From: Pseudomonas sp. ZH-FAD
Lineage (GTDB): Bacteria; Pseudomonadota; Gammaproteobacteria; Pseudomonadales; Pseudomonadaceae
DNA: 64,000 nt
Direction of reading: 5' to 3'
Assembly (NCBI RefSeq): GCF_002803095.1
Contig: NZ_PGLR01000002.1
Location: forward strand, 232,145 to 296,144
Within the stretch, counting starts at the first letter, position 1; every line of letters starts with the position of its first letter. The notes under the pieces were generated by a model, which saw only the letters and a list, made by a program, of their open reading frames with translations, was not told the origin of the DNA and made no database searches. A program made the translations under genes and the position numbers. Of this stretch, positions 54,156 to 61,985 are shown piece after piece.

Positions 54156-55054
54156 TATTGGTAACCTATGTAATCCCAAGCGTCACTCAAAAACTGATGT
54201 GCGCTTTTTCTAGTCCATGGCTGACTACCTCTAAATAGGTACTTTAGCTCACTAACCTCACCCCATTCAGAGCAGAGCTCGTCTGATAAGGTGTTATTAA
54301 ATAACTCCGCAAGGATAGCTCTAATCATTGATTTAAATGTTTGGTATTGAAAACAAGGGGTTGATGCATTAAATACTAGACATTCGATGAGAAAGCTAGG
54401 TGTATCTTTGGCGGATTGAATGCCAGCCAAGGCCATTTCATTAGAAAGGCTCTTAAGTATACGCACAGCTCTTTTGTATCTTCTCTGTGTAGCATCGTTT
54501 TTTGATACGCCATTATTGTAATGCTGCTCGGGCCAATTCCTTACTCTAGGAGGGTTGTAATCATCCGGTATCATTTCCACTCCAGAGTGATAAAAGCCCG
54601 TAGTGACATATCTGCGGTGTTCAAAAAAAGCAGCAACGTCTGATTCTACACGGTAAGTATTGGCTTTTATGTCGAATGCTTTACTTCCGCGTCTAACAGA
54701 AGCCCTTCCAAACCTGGCAATCAGCGCTTCCTCTAATTCGTTCTTGAAAGTGGCATATTCATAGCTTGCGGGGACAAAGCTTTTTGCAAGCTCCATCTTC
54801 ACATTATCATCAGGATAGTCTGGGAAGTATGTATCAAAGCAGAGAACTCCAATATCTACATCACTATCTCTTCTAACATTTACTCTGTTTCTATATGATC
54901 CTTGAGTGAATACCCGAATATCTCTATTTTTAAGCTTGTCACTAGCCCGGATTGCTTCCCTTATCTGTCTCTCAGCATTTTCTGCCCGTGCTTGCTCTGT
55001 CTGGCTGGGCCCTTGCGACCAGCTAGAGAATACAGATTCCCAATCCCTACTCAT
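54155..55054 (-). CDS. cdnTase: CBASS CD-NTase (cGAS/DncV-like nucleotidyltransferase)
   Basis: A 299-residue nucleotidyltransferase. TQGSYRNRVNVRRDSDVDIGV gives the GS-(N)11-DxD catalytic motif (G52, S53, D65, D67), and the third metal-binding aspartate is D139 in VESDVAAFF. These are the features of CD-NTases (SMODS), which make cyclic oligonucleotide signals on phage infection. The clade and nucleotide product cannot be set by eye. No cap2/cap3 conjugation genes are present, so this is a short type I-like system. The start at 55054 has cggagc upstream. Codon use is AT-rich, unlike the host genes. Confidence 0.88.
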   Translation of the reverse strand: MSRDWESVFSSWSQGPSQTEQARAENAERQIREAIRASDKLKNRDIRVFTQGSYRNRVNVRRDSDVDIGVLCFDTYFPDYPDDNVKMELAKSFVPASYEYATFKNELEEALIARFGRASVRRGSKAFDIKANTYRVESDVAAFFEHRRYVTTGFYHSGVEMIPDDYNPPRVRNWPEQHYNNGVSKNDATQRRYKRAVRILKSLSNEMALAGIQSAKDTPSFLIECLVFNASTPCFQYQTFKSMIRAILAELFNNTLSDELCSEWGEVSELKYLFRGSQPWTRKSAHQFLSDAWDYIGYQ

Positions 55055-55099
55055 GCTATTGCTCCGAAACTTATAAGTTATTATTTTTTAGTGAAAAAT

Positions 55100-55669
55100 C
55101 TATCTTGGATTTATTGCCGCTCTTATGTGCGCCGCTAAAGAAGAAGCTAGTTCAATATAAGACTTTGCGTCATCTTCGCTAAGAGTTAGCTCCTCCGCAT
55201 GTGCAGCCTTGTTGCGTAATTGCTTTAATTTGTTAAATGTGTCTAGCTGCTTTCTGTCAATGACCGCACACTGCAATAAGTATTCCCCGAGCTTTGGGTG
55301 GGTTCTGAAAGTGGCACTTGGCGGCTCATTCCAAAAAGAACTTGCAGCGGCTGTTGCTGCAGATTCAACTTCTAGCCAAGCCTCCATAATGGCAGCGCGA
55401 GCTGAAAAATCTACTAATTGAAGCAAGTGGTTTTTCTGAGAGTACTGTGCTGGCTGCTGGTCTTCGATAGGCTGTATTGCATCAGCCACTTCAGCTTTGA
55501 GCTCGGCTACCTGCTTGGAAAACTCAAGTTCTAATTCTTTGTACTTTAGTCTCTGGAGGAATGGAATTAACTCTATGAGTGGCTTTTTCAGCATTAGAGC
55601 AAAAGCTAAAATCACAGCTGGCCATGCAAGAGAGTCAATTGCTTTGGATAGAAAGGTCAGACCGTCCAT
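55100..55669 (-). CDS. Membrane-anchored RX4H (HEPN/DUF4145-like) protein
   Basis: A 189-residue protein with one N-terminal membrane segment (about 10-30, SLAWPAVILAFALML), a charged coiled stretch with LKYKELELEFSKQVAELK, and a helical C-terminal domain carrying LRNKAAHAEELTLSEDDAKSYI. R-x4-H resembles the HEPN ribonuclease motif but also the non-catalytic helix in DUF4145-type proteins. It lies 45 bases upstream of the CD-NTase on the same strand and shares its AT-rich composition, so it may be a third CBASS component. The start at 55669 is chosen for the aaaggaat ribosome site; the longer frame to 55723 lacks one. Confidence 0.65.
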   Translation of the reverse strand: MDGLTFLSKAIDSLAWPAVILAFALMLKKPLIELIPFLQRLKYKELELEFSKQVAELKAEVADAIQPIEDQQPAQYSQKNHLLQLVDFSARAAIMEAWLEVESAATAAASSFWNEPPSATFRTHPKLGEYLLQCAVIDRKQLDTFNKLKQLRNKAAHAEELTLSEDDAKSYIELASSLAAHIRAAINPR

Positions 55670-55906
55670 TTTTTGACTATTCCTTTGGTATGTGGCCAAT
55701 AAGGGATTGCATGGATTAAGCACATAGGCGCTGGAGCGTGATGGCCAAAAGCTAGCTATAGCTGTCTGGCATGTCTAGTAGCACTGTCGAAAAAGTGTCG
55801 AAATCAACGGGCGACAGAGTGCCGCAATGGGCAGAAGGCATGAGACGAAAGCCTTGATTTTGCTAGCGTTGGGCAGGGAAGGGCAGCAACGGGCACCCGT
55901 AAAAAC
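55670..55906. other. Promoter side and right edge of the mini-island
   Basis: No full gene is seen. A short plus-strand frame at 55768-55857 (MSSSTVEKVSKSTGDR...) ends just before the right att repeat; it could be the last codons of a lost integrase or simply chance. Promoters for the CBASS genes should lie at 55680-55760. Confidence 0.4.
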
Positions 55907-55952
55907 GGGTTCAAATTCCCCAATCTTCCCGCCATATCCAAACCAAAGCCCC
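55907..55952 (+). other. attR-like repeat of the tRNA-Ser 3' end
   Basis: A degenerate copy of 52425-52468 (gggttcaaattccccaatcttcccgcc... ccaaagcccc) with two inserted bases and one downstream substitution. The upstream part of the tRNA is missing, so it is not a functional tRNA. Confidence 0.82.
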
Positions 55953-55977
55953 GAACCGTAATGCGCTTCGGGGCTTT
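55945..55977 (+). terminator. Second tRNA-Ser-type terminator
   Basis: Stem aaagccccgaa / ttcggggcttt, the counterpart of the terminator after the intact tRNA. It may be the original chromosomal terminator displaced by the island. Confidence 0.8.
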
Positions 55978-56342
55978 GTCGTTTACGGGTCTTCGCCTTG
56001 GCCTACCGCAAATGGTCGAACGCCCTCGAAGCACCGCTCACCGCGCTACAAAGCGCGAGCTGGCGCACATTTCTGCAAAGCGCTTATTGGTGCCAGCTTC
56101 GTCAGTTTTGGCGCACTGCTCGCCGCTTCGCTTGGGAAATTCCTTAACGATGAATAGGGAGATAGATTTTTCTATTGGCCATGTTTTTTGAAGTCAAAAA
56201 AATAGCGTCAGCATGGTGACGGATGGTCGTTAACGGCCGCTGAGTGTGCCGATATTCTCCGCCTCAACGCTCGAAGCGATGCTGGCACGGCCATGGATAG
56301 ATCGGGCGTAGACCACCGTTTCACCCTCGGAGCACCGTCCCC
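55978..56342. other. Intergenic region before the PL7 lyase
   Basis: No gene is supported; the frame 55961-56191 has no recognisable product. The AT-rich stretch around 56140-56205 probably holds the lyase promoter, and cggagc at 56329-56334 is its ribosome site. Confidence 0.5.
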
Positions 56343-57023
56343 ATGATCGATCTGTCCACCTGGAACCTGACCATCCCTGTCGGTGTTCCCGCCGCCGTTA
56401 TTTCCACCCCCGTTCTGGCCGGTGGGTATCAGGATCATTACTTTCAGTCCAAGGAGGGCAAGCTGTTTTTCTGGGCGCCGGTCAGCGGCACCACGACCGC
56501 CAACTCGACCTACCCGCGCAGTGAGTTGCGCGAGACGTTCGCCAACGGCGCTCTGCGTAACTGGCCCTACAGCGCTGCGGATAACGTGCTGACCGCCACG
56601 GCGAGAATCACCCAGGTGCCTTCGAACGGGCTGATCGCCTTTTCCCAGATTCATTCGAAGAACAGCATCTCGCCCCCCGTGATGCTGGGCTATCAATCCT
56701 TGTCGCCCACTGGCTATGGCAACGTGGTGATTTCGTTTCGCGGCAATCCGGCCAGCGACAATGCAACCAAGATCGTGCTGTCGAGCAAGATCAAGCTGAA
56801 TCAGGATTTCAGTTATGAGGTGTTTCTGGCGAAGAACGGCAGGCTGACGATTGGTCTGGTCGAGCCTGGTGGTGCGGTCAAAACCTGGAGCGGTGTACTC
56901 AACTCGGCCTGGGCCAGCCACAACCTGTATTTCAAGGCGGGCGTTTACACGCTCGACAACAACGGCAATGAAACCAGTGCCGGGGCTGCGGTGTTCTCAA
57001 CGCTAAAAGTGGAGCATCGTTAG
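56343..57023 (+). CDS. Alginate lyase, polysaccharide lyase family 7
   Basis: A 226-residue enzyme with all three conserved PL7 strands: YPRSELRE (about 58-65), FSQIHSK (about 100-106) and LYFKAGVYTLDN (about 198-209), holding the catalytic arginine, glutamine, histidine and tyrosine. PL7 lyases cut alginate by beta-elimination. There is no signal peptide, similar to the short P. aeruginosa PL7 enzyme. The TAG stop shares its last base with the first base of a MITE-like element. It is placed beside, and opposite to, the alginate-related operon. Confidence 0.92.
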   Translation: MIDLSTWNLTIPVGVPAAVISTPVLAGGYQDHYFQSKEGKLFFWAPVSGTTTANSTYPRSELRETFANGALRNWPYSAADNVLTATARITQVPSNGLIAFSQIHSKNSISPPVMLGYQSLSPTGYGNVVISFRGNPASDNATKIVLSSKIKLNQDFSYEVFLAKNGRLTIGLVEPGGAVKTWSGVLNSAWASHNLYFKAGVYTLDNNGNETSAGAAVFSTLKVEHR

Positions 57024-57208
57024 CAGGCGTTGAAAAACTACCTGCGTTGGCAATACTGCGTTAAAAACGGCCTCGCGTGCGAGCCCAGTCAAAATGCTCA
57101 TTTACAACACGTAAAGTCGAGCGCGACTCCGAGCGTTTTTCGGCCGTTTTTGTGGGGCCGCCATCGGTATTGTCTTGCCTGCCTCGCCTACGTTTTTCAA
57201 TCGCCTGC
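57023..57208. repeat. MITE-like element, copy C (inverted)
   Basis: Ends gcaggcgttgaaaaact and cgtttttcaatcgcctgc are inverted. The interior (ctgcgttggcaatactgcgttaaaaac, aaaatgctcatttacaac.cgtaaa) is the reverse complement of copy B, plus about 45 extra bases. It abuts the PL7 stop codon. Confidence 0.83.
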
Positions 57209-57220
57209 TGACACCGTCTG

Positions 57221-57254
57221 GCCTGCACTCGGATCAGGATGAGTGCAGGCTTTT
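57221..57254. terminator. Terminator between the PL7 and algG-like genes
   Basis: Perfect arms gcctgcactc / gagtgcaggc with a 10-base loop, followed by tttt. Confidence 0.85.
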
Positions 57255-57273
57255 CGGCCACGTCTGGCGTAGG

Positions 57274-58755
57274 TCAGTTGGTGCAGGTGGGGGCGTCTGC
57301 GCTGCTGCTGGTGCCGGTCAGGGGCTGGGATATCTGCAGGTGGCAGTTGCGCCGCACGGTGTTGTCGAGGATCTGGCTCTGCAGGGGTAGCAGGTCGCCG
57401 ATCAGCAGGTTCTGCAATAGCGGGTTGGCGCGGTACTGGTTGCTGCCCAGTACGGTGTTCTGCATGCCTTCCACGCGGATCATGGCTTTGCCGATGCTTT
57501 CCAGGGTGTTGCCGGTGATGACCAGTTGGCCGGCGGTGAGTTGCTCGTTACGCAGGCTGATGGCGTATTCCGGGGTGGACTGGATGCGGTTGTCGATGAT
57601 CAGGGCGCCGCTGAGCCCGCCGGCGTCGATGGCGCTGAGCCGGCTGTTGGCGATCAGGTTGTTCTCGATCAAAAGCCCAGCGCCGCCGTTGATCTGCCGC
57701 AGCATCACGCCGTAACCCCTGGACGCGCCGAGGCGGTTGTTCTCGATCAGCAGGGCGCCGCTTTGCTCGCTGACTTCGATGGCGCTCTTGCCGGTGTGCA
57801 GGATAAGGTTGTTCTGAATGCGCCCGCTGCTGCTGCCGCCGATGCGAATGCCGCTGTTGTGCTTTACGTCGTCGATGCGGTTGTCTGCGATCAGGAAGCG
57901 GCTGTTGCCCAGATCGATGCCGTACTGCTGCAGGTGGCTGAACTGGTTGTTGCGGATCAGGGCCTCGCTGTGGCGCAGCTCCAGGGCGCTGGCCATGCTG
58001 TCGAAGCGACTGTTGTCGATCAGAATGCGCGCCGCCGGCCGAGTGGCCGATTGCTGCGCGCTGATGCCGCTGCTGATGCCGCGGGAGAAGTTGGCGTTGT
58101 AGCCGATCTTGACCAGATGCGAGTCGACAACCCGCAGACGGCTGCCGGCCCAGTTCATGATGAAGGGGCGGGTAGGGCGGTCGGTGGCCAGCGCGCGGCC
58201 GTCGCTCCAGCTTTCCAGGCGCGAGCCCTGTACCTGCAGCAAGCCCTGGTTGATCAGCGCGGTGCCCGATGGGCCGAAGAGGTAGAGCACCTGATCGTCG
58301 ACGAGCAGGGCGGCGTCTTCGGCGATCATCAGCGGGTAGCTGAGCAGGTAACCGTCTTCATGCTTGCGCAGAACCTTTGGGTCGTTCAGTTGCGCGTGCA
58401 GTTGCGTCAGGCTAACGCTGCCACCGCGGATGACCACGGCGCGCGGGTGTTGCGCCTGGTAGCCGGCGATGGCGCGGAACAGGCCGTTGTGCACGAACGG
58501 CTCGAAGGGCCAGCTGCCCGCCTGGGCGGAGTACATCGGCTCCAGGCTGGCGTTGCCGCGCTGCGCCGGTGCCTGCAGGTCGAAGGCCGGTGGCTGGCTG
58601 TGCTGCATGATCTGCTGGCTGGTGTGCTGTTGCTGCTGCTGTTGCCAGTGCGGGTCCAGCGTGTGCAAGGCCGCCGGGCCGCCGAGGGCACTCAGGCTGC
58701 AGGCTGCGCAGGCCGTCAGCAACAGCGCGCGGGAGAGGGTCAGTGCCTGGGACAT
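57274..58755 (-). CDS. AlgG-like beta-helix protein without the catalytic DPHD motif
   Basis: A 493-residue exported protein related to mannuronan C5-epimerase AlgG. The N-terminal half shares AlgG hallmarks (LNDPKVLRKHEDGYLLSYPL, RPFIMNWAGSRL, GISSGIS); the C-terminal half is a right-handed parallel beta-helix of N-rich repeats. Where AlgG has YGIDPHDRS, the catalytic loop, this protein has YGIDLGNS (D281-N284): proline, the catalytic histidine and the second aspartate are lost with a two-residue deletion. It is also about 50 residues shorter than P. aeruginosa AlgG. The short signal (LLLTAC) may be a lipobox. Residues 38-54 are glutamine-rich. A structural or binding role, or a different activity, is more likely than epimerisation. 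Confidence 0.83.
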   Translation of the reverse strand: MSQALTLSRALLLTACAACSLSALGGPAALHTLDPHWQQQQQQHTSQQIMQHSQPPAFDLQAPAQRGNASLEPMYSAQAGSWPFEPFVHNGLFRAIAGYQAQHPRAVVIRGGSVSLTQLHAQLNDPKVLRKHEDGYLLSYPLMIAEDAALLVDDQVLYLFGPSGTALINQGLLQVQGSRLESWSDGRALATDRPTRPFIMNWAGSRLRVVDSHLVKIGYNANFSRGISSGISAQQSATRPAARILIDNSRFDSMASALELRHSEALIRNNQFSHLQQYGIDLGNSRFLIADNRIDDVKHNSGIRIGGSSSGRIQNNLILHTGKSAIEVSEQSGALLIENNRLGASRGYGVMLRQINGGAGLLIENNLIANSRLSAIDAGGLSGALIIDNRIQSTPEYAISLRNEQLTAGQLVITGNTLESIGKAMIRVEGMQNTVLGSNQYRANPLLQNLLIGDLLPLQSQILDNTVRRNCHLQISQPLTGTSSSADAPTCTN

Positions 58756-58769
58756 GGTGGCATCCTGCG

Positions 58770-59885
58770 TCAGTTGAGCTGGGGGTACAGCGGTTTCAGA
58801 TCGCCGCCCACCTGGCTGTAATGATTGATGGCTTTGCCGTGTGCCTGGTACAGGCGTGCGGCCCATTGGTGCTGCGGATAGCGAGTGAGAAAGGGCAGCA
58901 CCCAGACCATCTTGTGCGGGCCGACTTCGCTCTGGCGCTCGGTCAGTTCCGCCAGGGTCTTGGGCTCCAGTACGGCGCGCGCGGCAAAGTTGGCAAGCCC
59001 GGCGAGTTTCTCGCGCTCCTGCTCGGTGAGCGGGCGACCGTTATGTTCGGCAGCCTCCACCAGCAACATCAGCGGTACCAGGGCGTAGTGGCTGTAGTCG
59101 GCAGCCAGGCGGCCGCGGGCGACCTCCAGGGGCAGGTATTGGTAGTCGCCCTTGCCGGGGGTAAGCTGGGTGAAGGCGCGGCGCAGCGCGACATCGGCCC
59201 AGGCCAGGGCGCGGTCATCGTCGAGCAGCATGGCGGTGGCTGCCACGGCCCAGGCGGCCCAGTAGTCGTGGTTGTTGAAGTAGATGCCGCTGTCGTAGCG
59301 GCGTGGTTCGTACTCGGCCATCACCTTGGCCGACAGCTGGCCCAGCCAGCGCGTCTGAACGGCGCTCAACTGATAGCGCTGATCGCTCAGGGCCTGCACC
59401 TTGAGCAGTGTCGAGGCGATGGCGGCAAGCGCCCATTTGCGCGAGGCGACGCCGGTCTTGCTGGCGTCGTCGCTGAGCAGTGCCGATTTGCTGGCCCAGG
59501 CATCGAGCCACAGGTTCAGGCAGGCCAGGGCGGTTGTGGCTTCGTTGGCCTTGCTGGTGCGCTGGAACACCTGAGTGGCTTTCACCAGGCCGCCGATGTA
59601 GTGCTTGACCTGCTGGCGGATGCGTTCGGTGTCCTTGCTCTGGCGCGCCACCAGCCGCGATTTGCTGGCGTCGCTCTGGTCGTACTTGCTGTCCAGTTGC
59701 AGGTGCCCGGTGTAGGCGGCAGGCGGTTTTTTCGGGCAGCTCTCTTGGCGGTAGTCGCCCGTCATCTGCGCCGCTATGTTCGGTGCGTGATTGCTCCAGA
59801 TCGACTGCGTGGCGCTGGCGCTCATGGGGCCGGCGAGCAGCACCAGCATGATCGTCAGGCGGCCGGGCGAAATCCTTACAGGCAT
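58770..59885 (-). CDS. algL: AlgL-like alginate lyase, polysaccharide lyase family 5
   Basis: A 371-residue periplasmic lyase. Signal peptide MPVRISPGRLTIMLVLLAGPMSASA; PL5 motif NNHDYWAAW (residues 204-212; H206 is the catalytic histidine; AlgL usually has NNHSYW), and a YSHYAL segment further on. In alginate producers AlgL clears periplasmic polymer. The start at 59885 overlaps the algX stop by 10 bases; the longer frame is not used. Length agrees with AlgL (367 aa in P. aeruginosa). Confidence 0.9.
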   Translation of the reverse strand: MPVRISPGRLTIMLVLLAGPMSASATQSIWSNHAPNIAAQMTGDYRQESCPKKPPAAYTGHLQLDSKYDQSDASKSRLVARQSKDTERIRQQVKHYIGGLVKATQVFQRTSKANEATTALACLNLWLDAWASKSALLSDDASKTGVASRKWALAAIASTLLKVQALSDQRYQLSAVQTRWLGQLSAKVMAEYEPRRYDSGIYFNNHDYWAAWAVAATAMLLDDDRALAWADVALRRAFTQLTPGKGDYQYLPLEVARGRLAADYSHYALVPLMLLVEAAEHNGRPLTEQEREKLAGLANFAARAVLEPKTLAELTERQSEVGPHKMVWVLPFLTRYPQHQWAARLYQAHGKAINHYSQVGGDLKPLYPQLN

Positions 59886-61294
59886 AGCTTGGTCTCGATC
59901 TGGAAGGGCTGCTCCACGACCTGGGTAGGCTCGAGCAGCACCGACAGCAGGTTGGCGTCGCGGAACTCCGCAGCGCGGCTCAGCTCCAGGTAGTACTGCC
60001 CGCCGGTGACGATGGCCTCGCGGCGGAACCACACCTTGTCGCGCGTGCCGTTGTCGTAGTAGGTGATGATGTAGAAGTTCTTGATGTTGGGGTCACTGAT
60101 GCGGATGTCGAGCACCGCATCGCGGCCCTTGAGGTCCTTGCGTTGCGCACCGGCGTTGCTGAGCAGTTCGAGACGGTCGTTGAGGCCCATGGCCGGGCGT
60201 TCGACGCGGGCTTCGAGCAGGCTGTCGCTGGCTTTGCAGCCGCCGTTGACGGCCGGGATCAACTGGCGGTAGGTCAGGTCGCCATCGAGGCGGTAGTTGG
60301 CCGGCAGTTCCCAGATGATCAGCTTGGGCGCCTTGTCCGGGGCGTAGTTGGGCGACAGCAGGTATTCCAGCAGCGAGCCGTCCTGGCCCGCACCGGGCAG
60401 GGCGTAGTTGATCAGGTCGCTGCCCAGGTACTGCTTGAGAAAACCGTCGAAGTTGAACTGCTTGGTCTCGTCTTCACGGGCGGCGGAGTTACTGGTGCCG
60501 ACCAGGACGATTTCCGGGTCGGGCTGATCCTCGAACAGCAGGGCCGCATCGTTGTCTTCCGGCACGGTCTGGTAGCCGGGCACGAACTGATAACCGAAGT
60601 GGTTGCCGCAGATCGCCGCCAGGCCGAGGTTGAGGGTGCCGTCCTTGGACAGGGTCAGGGTTTGCTCGGTGGTGTAGCCCTTGCGCGGGAGTTGCGCGTA
60701 GACCGGGTGCTGGCGAATGGCGTCGGCGGTGACCCGGGCGGTGGCTTCTGCACCTACCGGGGTCCAGTGGTGATCGCGGCGGAAGAAGAAATCCTTCGGC
60801 GGTTGCTCCACCAGGGGCATGATGTCCGGAACGATGGCGCCGCCATCACGCATCTGCTGCATGAACTTGCGCAGGTTGGTGCTGGCCCGCGCGTAGTCGA
60901 AGCCATGCATCTGCCCTGGCAGCAGCTGGGCGCGATGCATCAGGCCGCGAGTCGGCTGCACGGCCACCGCCACCTGGGTGCCATGGCTGGCGAACGCGCG
61001 CATCAGGCGGGCGAACTCCGGCTGCATGGCCGGTGGAATGCCGAACTCGTTGGTCAGGTCGACTTCCGAACGGAACAGCCAGCGATCGCTCCCCGGCACG
61101 ATCTGCTTGAGTGACTTCATGTTGCCTTCGGCATATTCCTCGGGCGCACTGAGTTGCGGGCAGATCAGGCATTGCAAATCCATGCATTCATCGGTCTTTT
61201 CGCTCTGCGCTGCAGCAGAGGCGTTCTGTACGCCCGCTGCGATCAGGCTGCCGATGGCCAGTAGAAAATAGTGCTTCATGCTCGTTGGGATCAT
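59876..61294 (-). CDS. algX: AlgX-like alginate O-acetyltransferase
   Basis: A 472-residue periplasmic protein with signal peptide (ends near NASA), an SGNH-like acetyltransferase domain and a C-terminal carbohydrate-binding module. The catalytic residues are present: D174 and H176 in FFFRRDHHWTP and S268 in VGTSNS, at nearly the same numbers as in P. aeruginosa AlgX. It transfers acetyl groups to mannuronate units of alginate. Start at 61294; 61279 (MKHYFLL) is also possible. It lies 34 bases after algF, not next to algG as in the usual operon. Confidence 0.92.
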   Translation of the reverse strand: MIPTSMKHYFLLAIGSLIAAGVQNASAAAQSEKTDECMDLQCLICPQLSAPEEYAEGNMKSLKQIVPGSDRWLFRSEVDLTNEFGIPPAMQPEFARLMRAFASHGTQVAVAVQPTRGLMHRAQLLPGQMHGFDYARASTNLRKFMQQMRDGGAIVPDIMPLVEQPPKDFFFRRDHHWTPVGAEATARVTADAIRQHPVYAQLPRKGYTTEQTLTLSKDGTLNLGLAAICGNHFGYQFVPGYQTVPEDNDAALLFEDQPDPEIVLVGTSNSAAREDETKQFNFDGFLKQYLGSDLINYALPGAGQDGSLLEYLLSPNYAPDKAPKLIIWELPANYRLDGDLTYRQLIPAVNGGCKASDSLLEARVERPAMGLNDRLELLSNAGAQRKDLKGRDAVLDIRISDPNIKNFYIITYYDNGTRDKVWFRREAIVTGGQYYLELSRAAEFRDANLLSVLLEPTQVVEQPFQIETKLCL

Positions 61295-61328
61295 CGTCCG
61301 CTCACTTGTTTGGCCAGCCGTTCAGGGT

Positions 61329-61970
61329 TCATTCGCTGGGGTCGATGCTGTTGGCCAGGGTTATCGCGCGGTAGCCGTTGGCTGCGGGCAGCAGGGCATA
61401 GCTGTAGGAGCGGCCCTTTTTCAGGAACAGCTCGTCGAAACCGATCAGCTGTTCGCTGTCGGCATAGGCGGCGAAGGCGATCTTCAGCTCGTTGACCATG
61501 CGGCTGCCGGTCTCGTCGCGCTTGATGGTGTCGACCACCACGTGCTGCCCGTCGACGGTCTTCAATGCTGCCGGCTTGTCGGTGAGGTTGTAGAAGGCGA
61601 TCTGCGCCTTGCGCGGCTCGTTGACGAACTGGTCGGCGATCAGCAGCAGTTGGCCGTCGCGGTAGATCACCGTGCTGGCGGTGTTGGCCTTCAGCTCATG
61701 CTCGATCGCCTGGTTGGCCACGGCGATGCGCTGCTTGCCCGGCGCGACGAAGCGATAGCCACCGAACTGCCCGCTGGTGACGACCTGGGGCTTGTTCTTG
61801 CCGCTGAGGGTGACTTCGATGTTGCGTTCGCTGAGGTTGAGGACTCGCACGAATGCCGAGTTGGCCGGGGCCACCGGGTCGTAAAGGTCGGCGTTGCCGT
61901 CCTGGGCTTGGGCGGCTGCGCTGGCGATCGTCAGCAGGATGATCAGGGCGCGGGAAATGAGGGCAGGCAT
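61329..61970 (-). CDS. algF: Alginate O-acetylation protein AlgF
   Basis: A 213-residue periplasmic protein with signal peptide (MPALISRALIILLTIASAAAQA) and the AlgF hallmark ADLYDPVAPANSAFVRVLNL. AlgF works with AlgI and AlgJ to move acetyl groups to the periplasm for alginate acetylation. It lies 15 bases after algJ. Confidence 0.92.
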   Translation of the reverse strand: MPALISRALIILLTIASAAAQAQDGNADLYDPVAPANSAFVRVLNLSERNIEVTLSGKNKPQVVTSGQFGGYRFVAPGKQRIAVANQAIEHELKANTASTVIYRDGQLLLIADQFVNEPRKAQIAFYNLTDKPAALKTVDGQHVVVDTIKRDETGSRMVNELKIAFAAYADSEQLIGFDELFLKKGRSYSYALLPAANGYRAITLANSIDPSE

Positions 61971-61985
61971 ACGACGGTACCTCGG

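Larger units (their letters stand above)
52451..55935. mobile_element. tRNA-Ser mini-island carrying CBASS
   Basis: About 3.5 kb bracketed by direct repeats of the tRNA-Ser 3' end. The minus-strand genes from 53.4 to 55.7 kb are far more AT-rich than the rest of the window. Content: a two-TM protein, an antitoxin with decayed toxin, a Cap15-like effector, a CD-NTase, and an RX4H membrane protein. I see no integrase or replication gene, so it is either a remnant or is mobilised in trans. Confidence 0.78.

Noticed and set aside
55768..55857. Short frame MSSSTVEKVSKSTGDR as an integrase end
   Set aside because: An upstream stop and no recombinase motif; too short to support a call, kept only as a note.
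55961..56191. 76-codon open frame after the right att repeat
   Set aside because: Begins inside the terminator hairpin, no ribosome site, no family resemblance.
57274..58755. Naming the gene algG outright
   Set aside because: The catalytic DPHD loop is absent, so an epimerase symbol would mislead.
59886..60032. N-terminal extension of the algL frame
   Set aside because: It lies inside algX; the ATG at 59885 starts a proper signal peptide and gives the family length.
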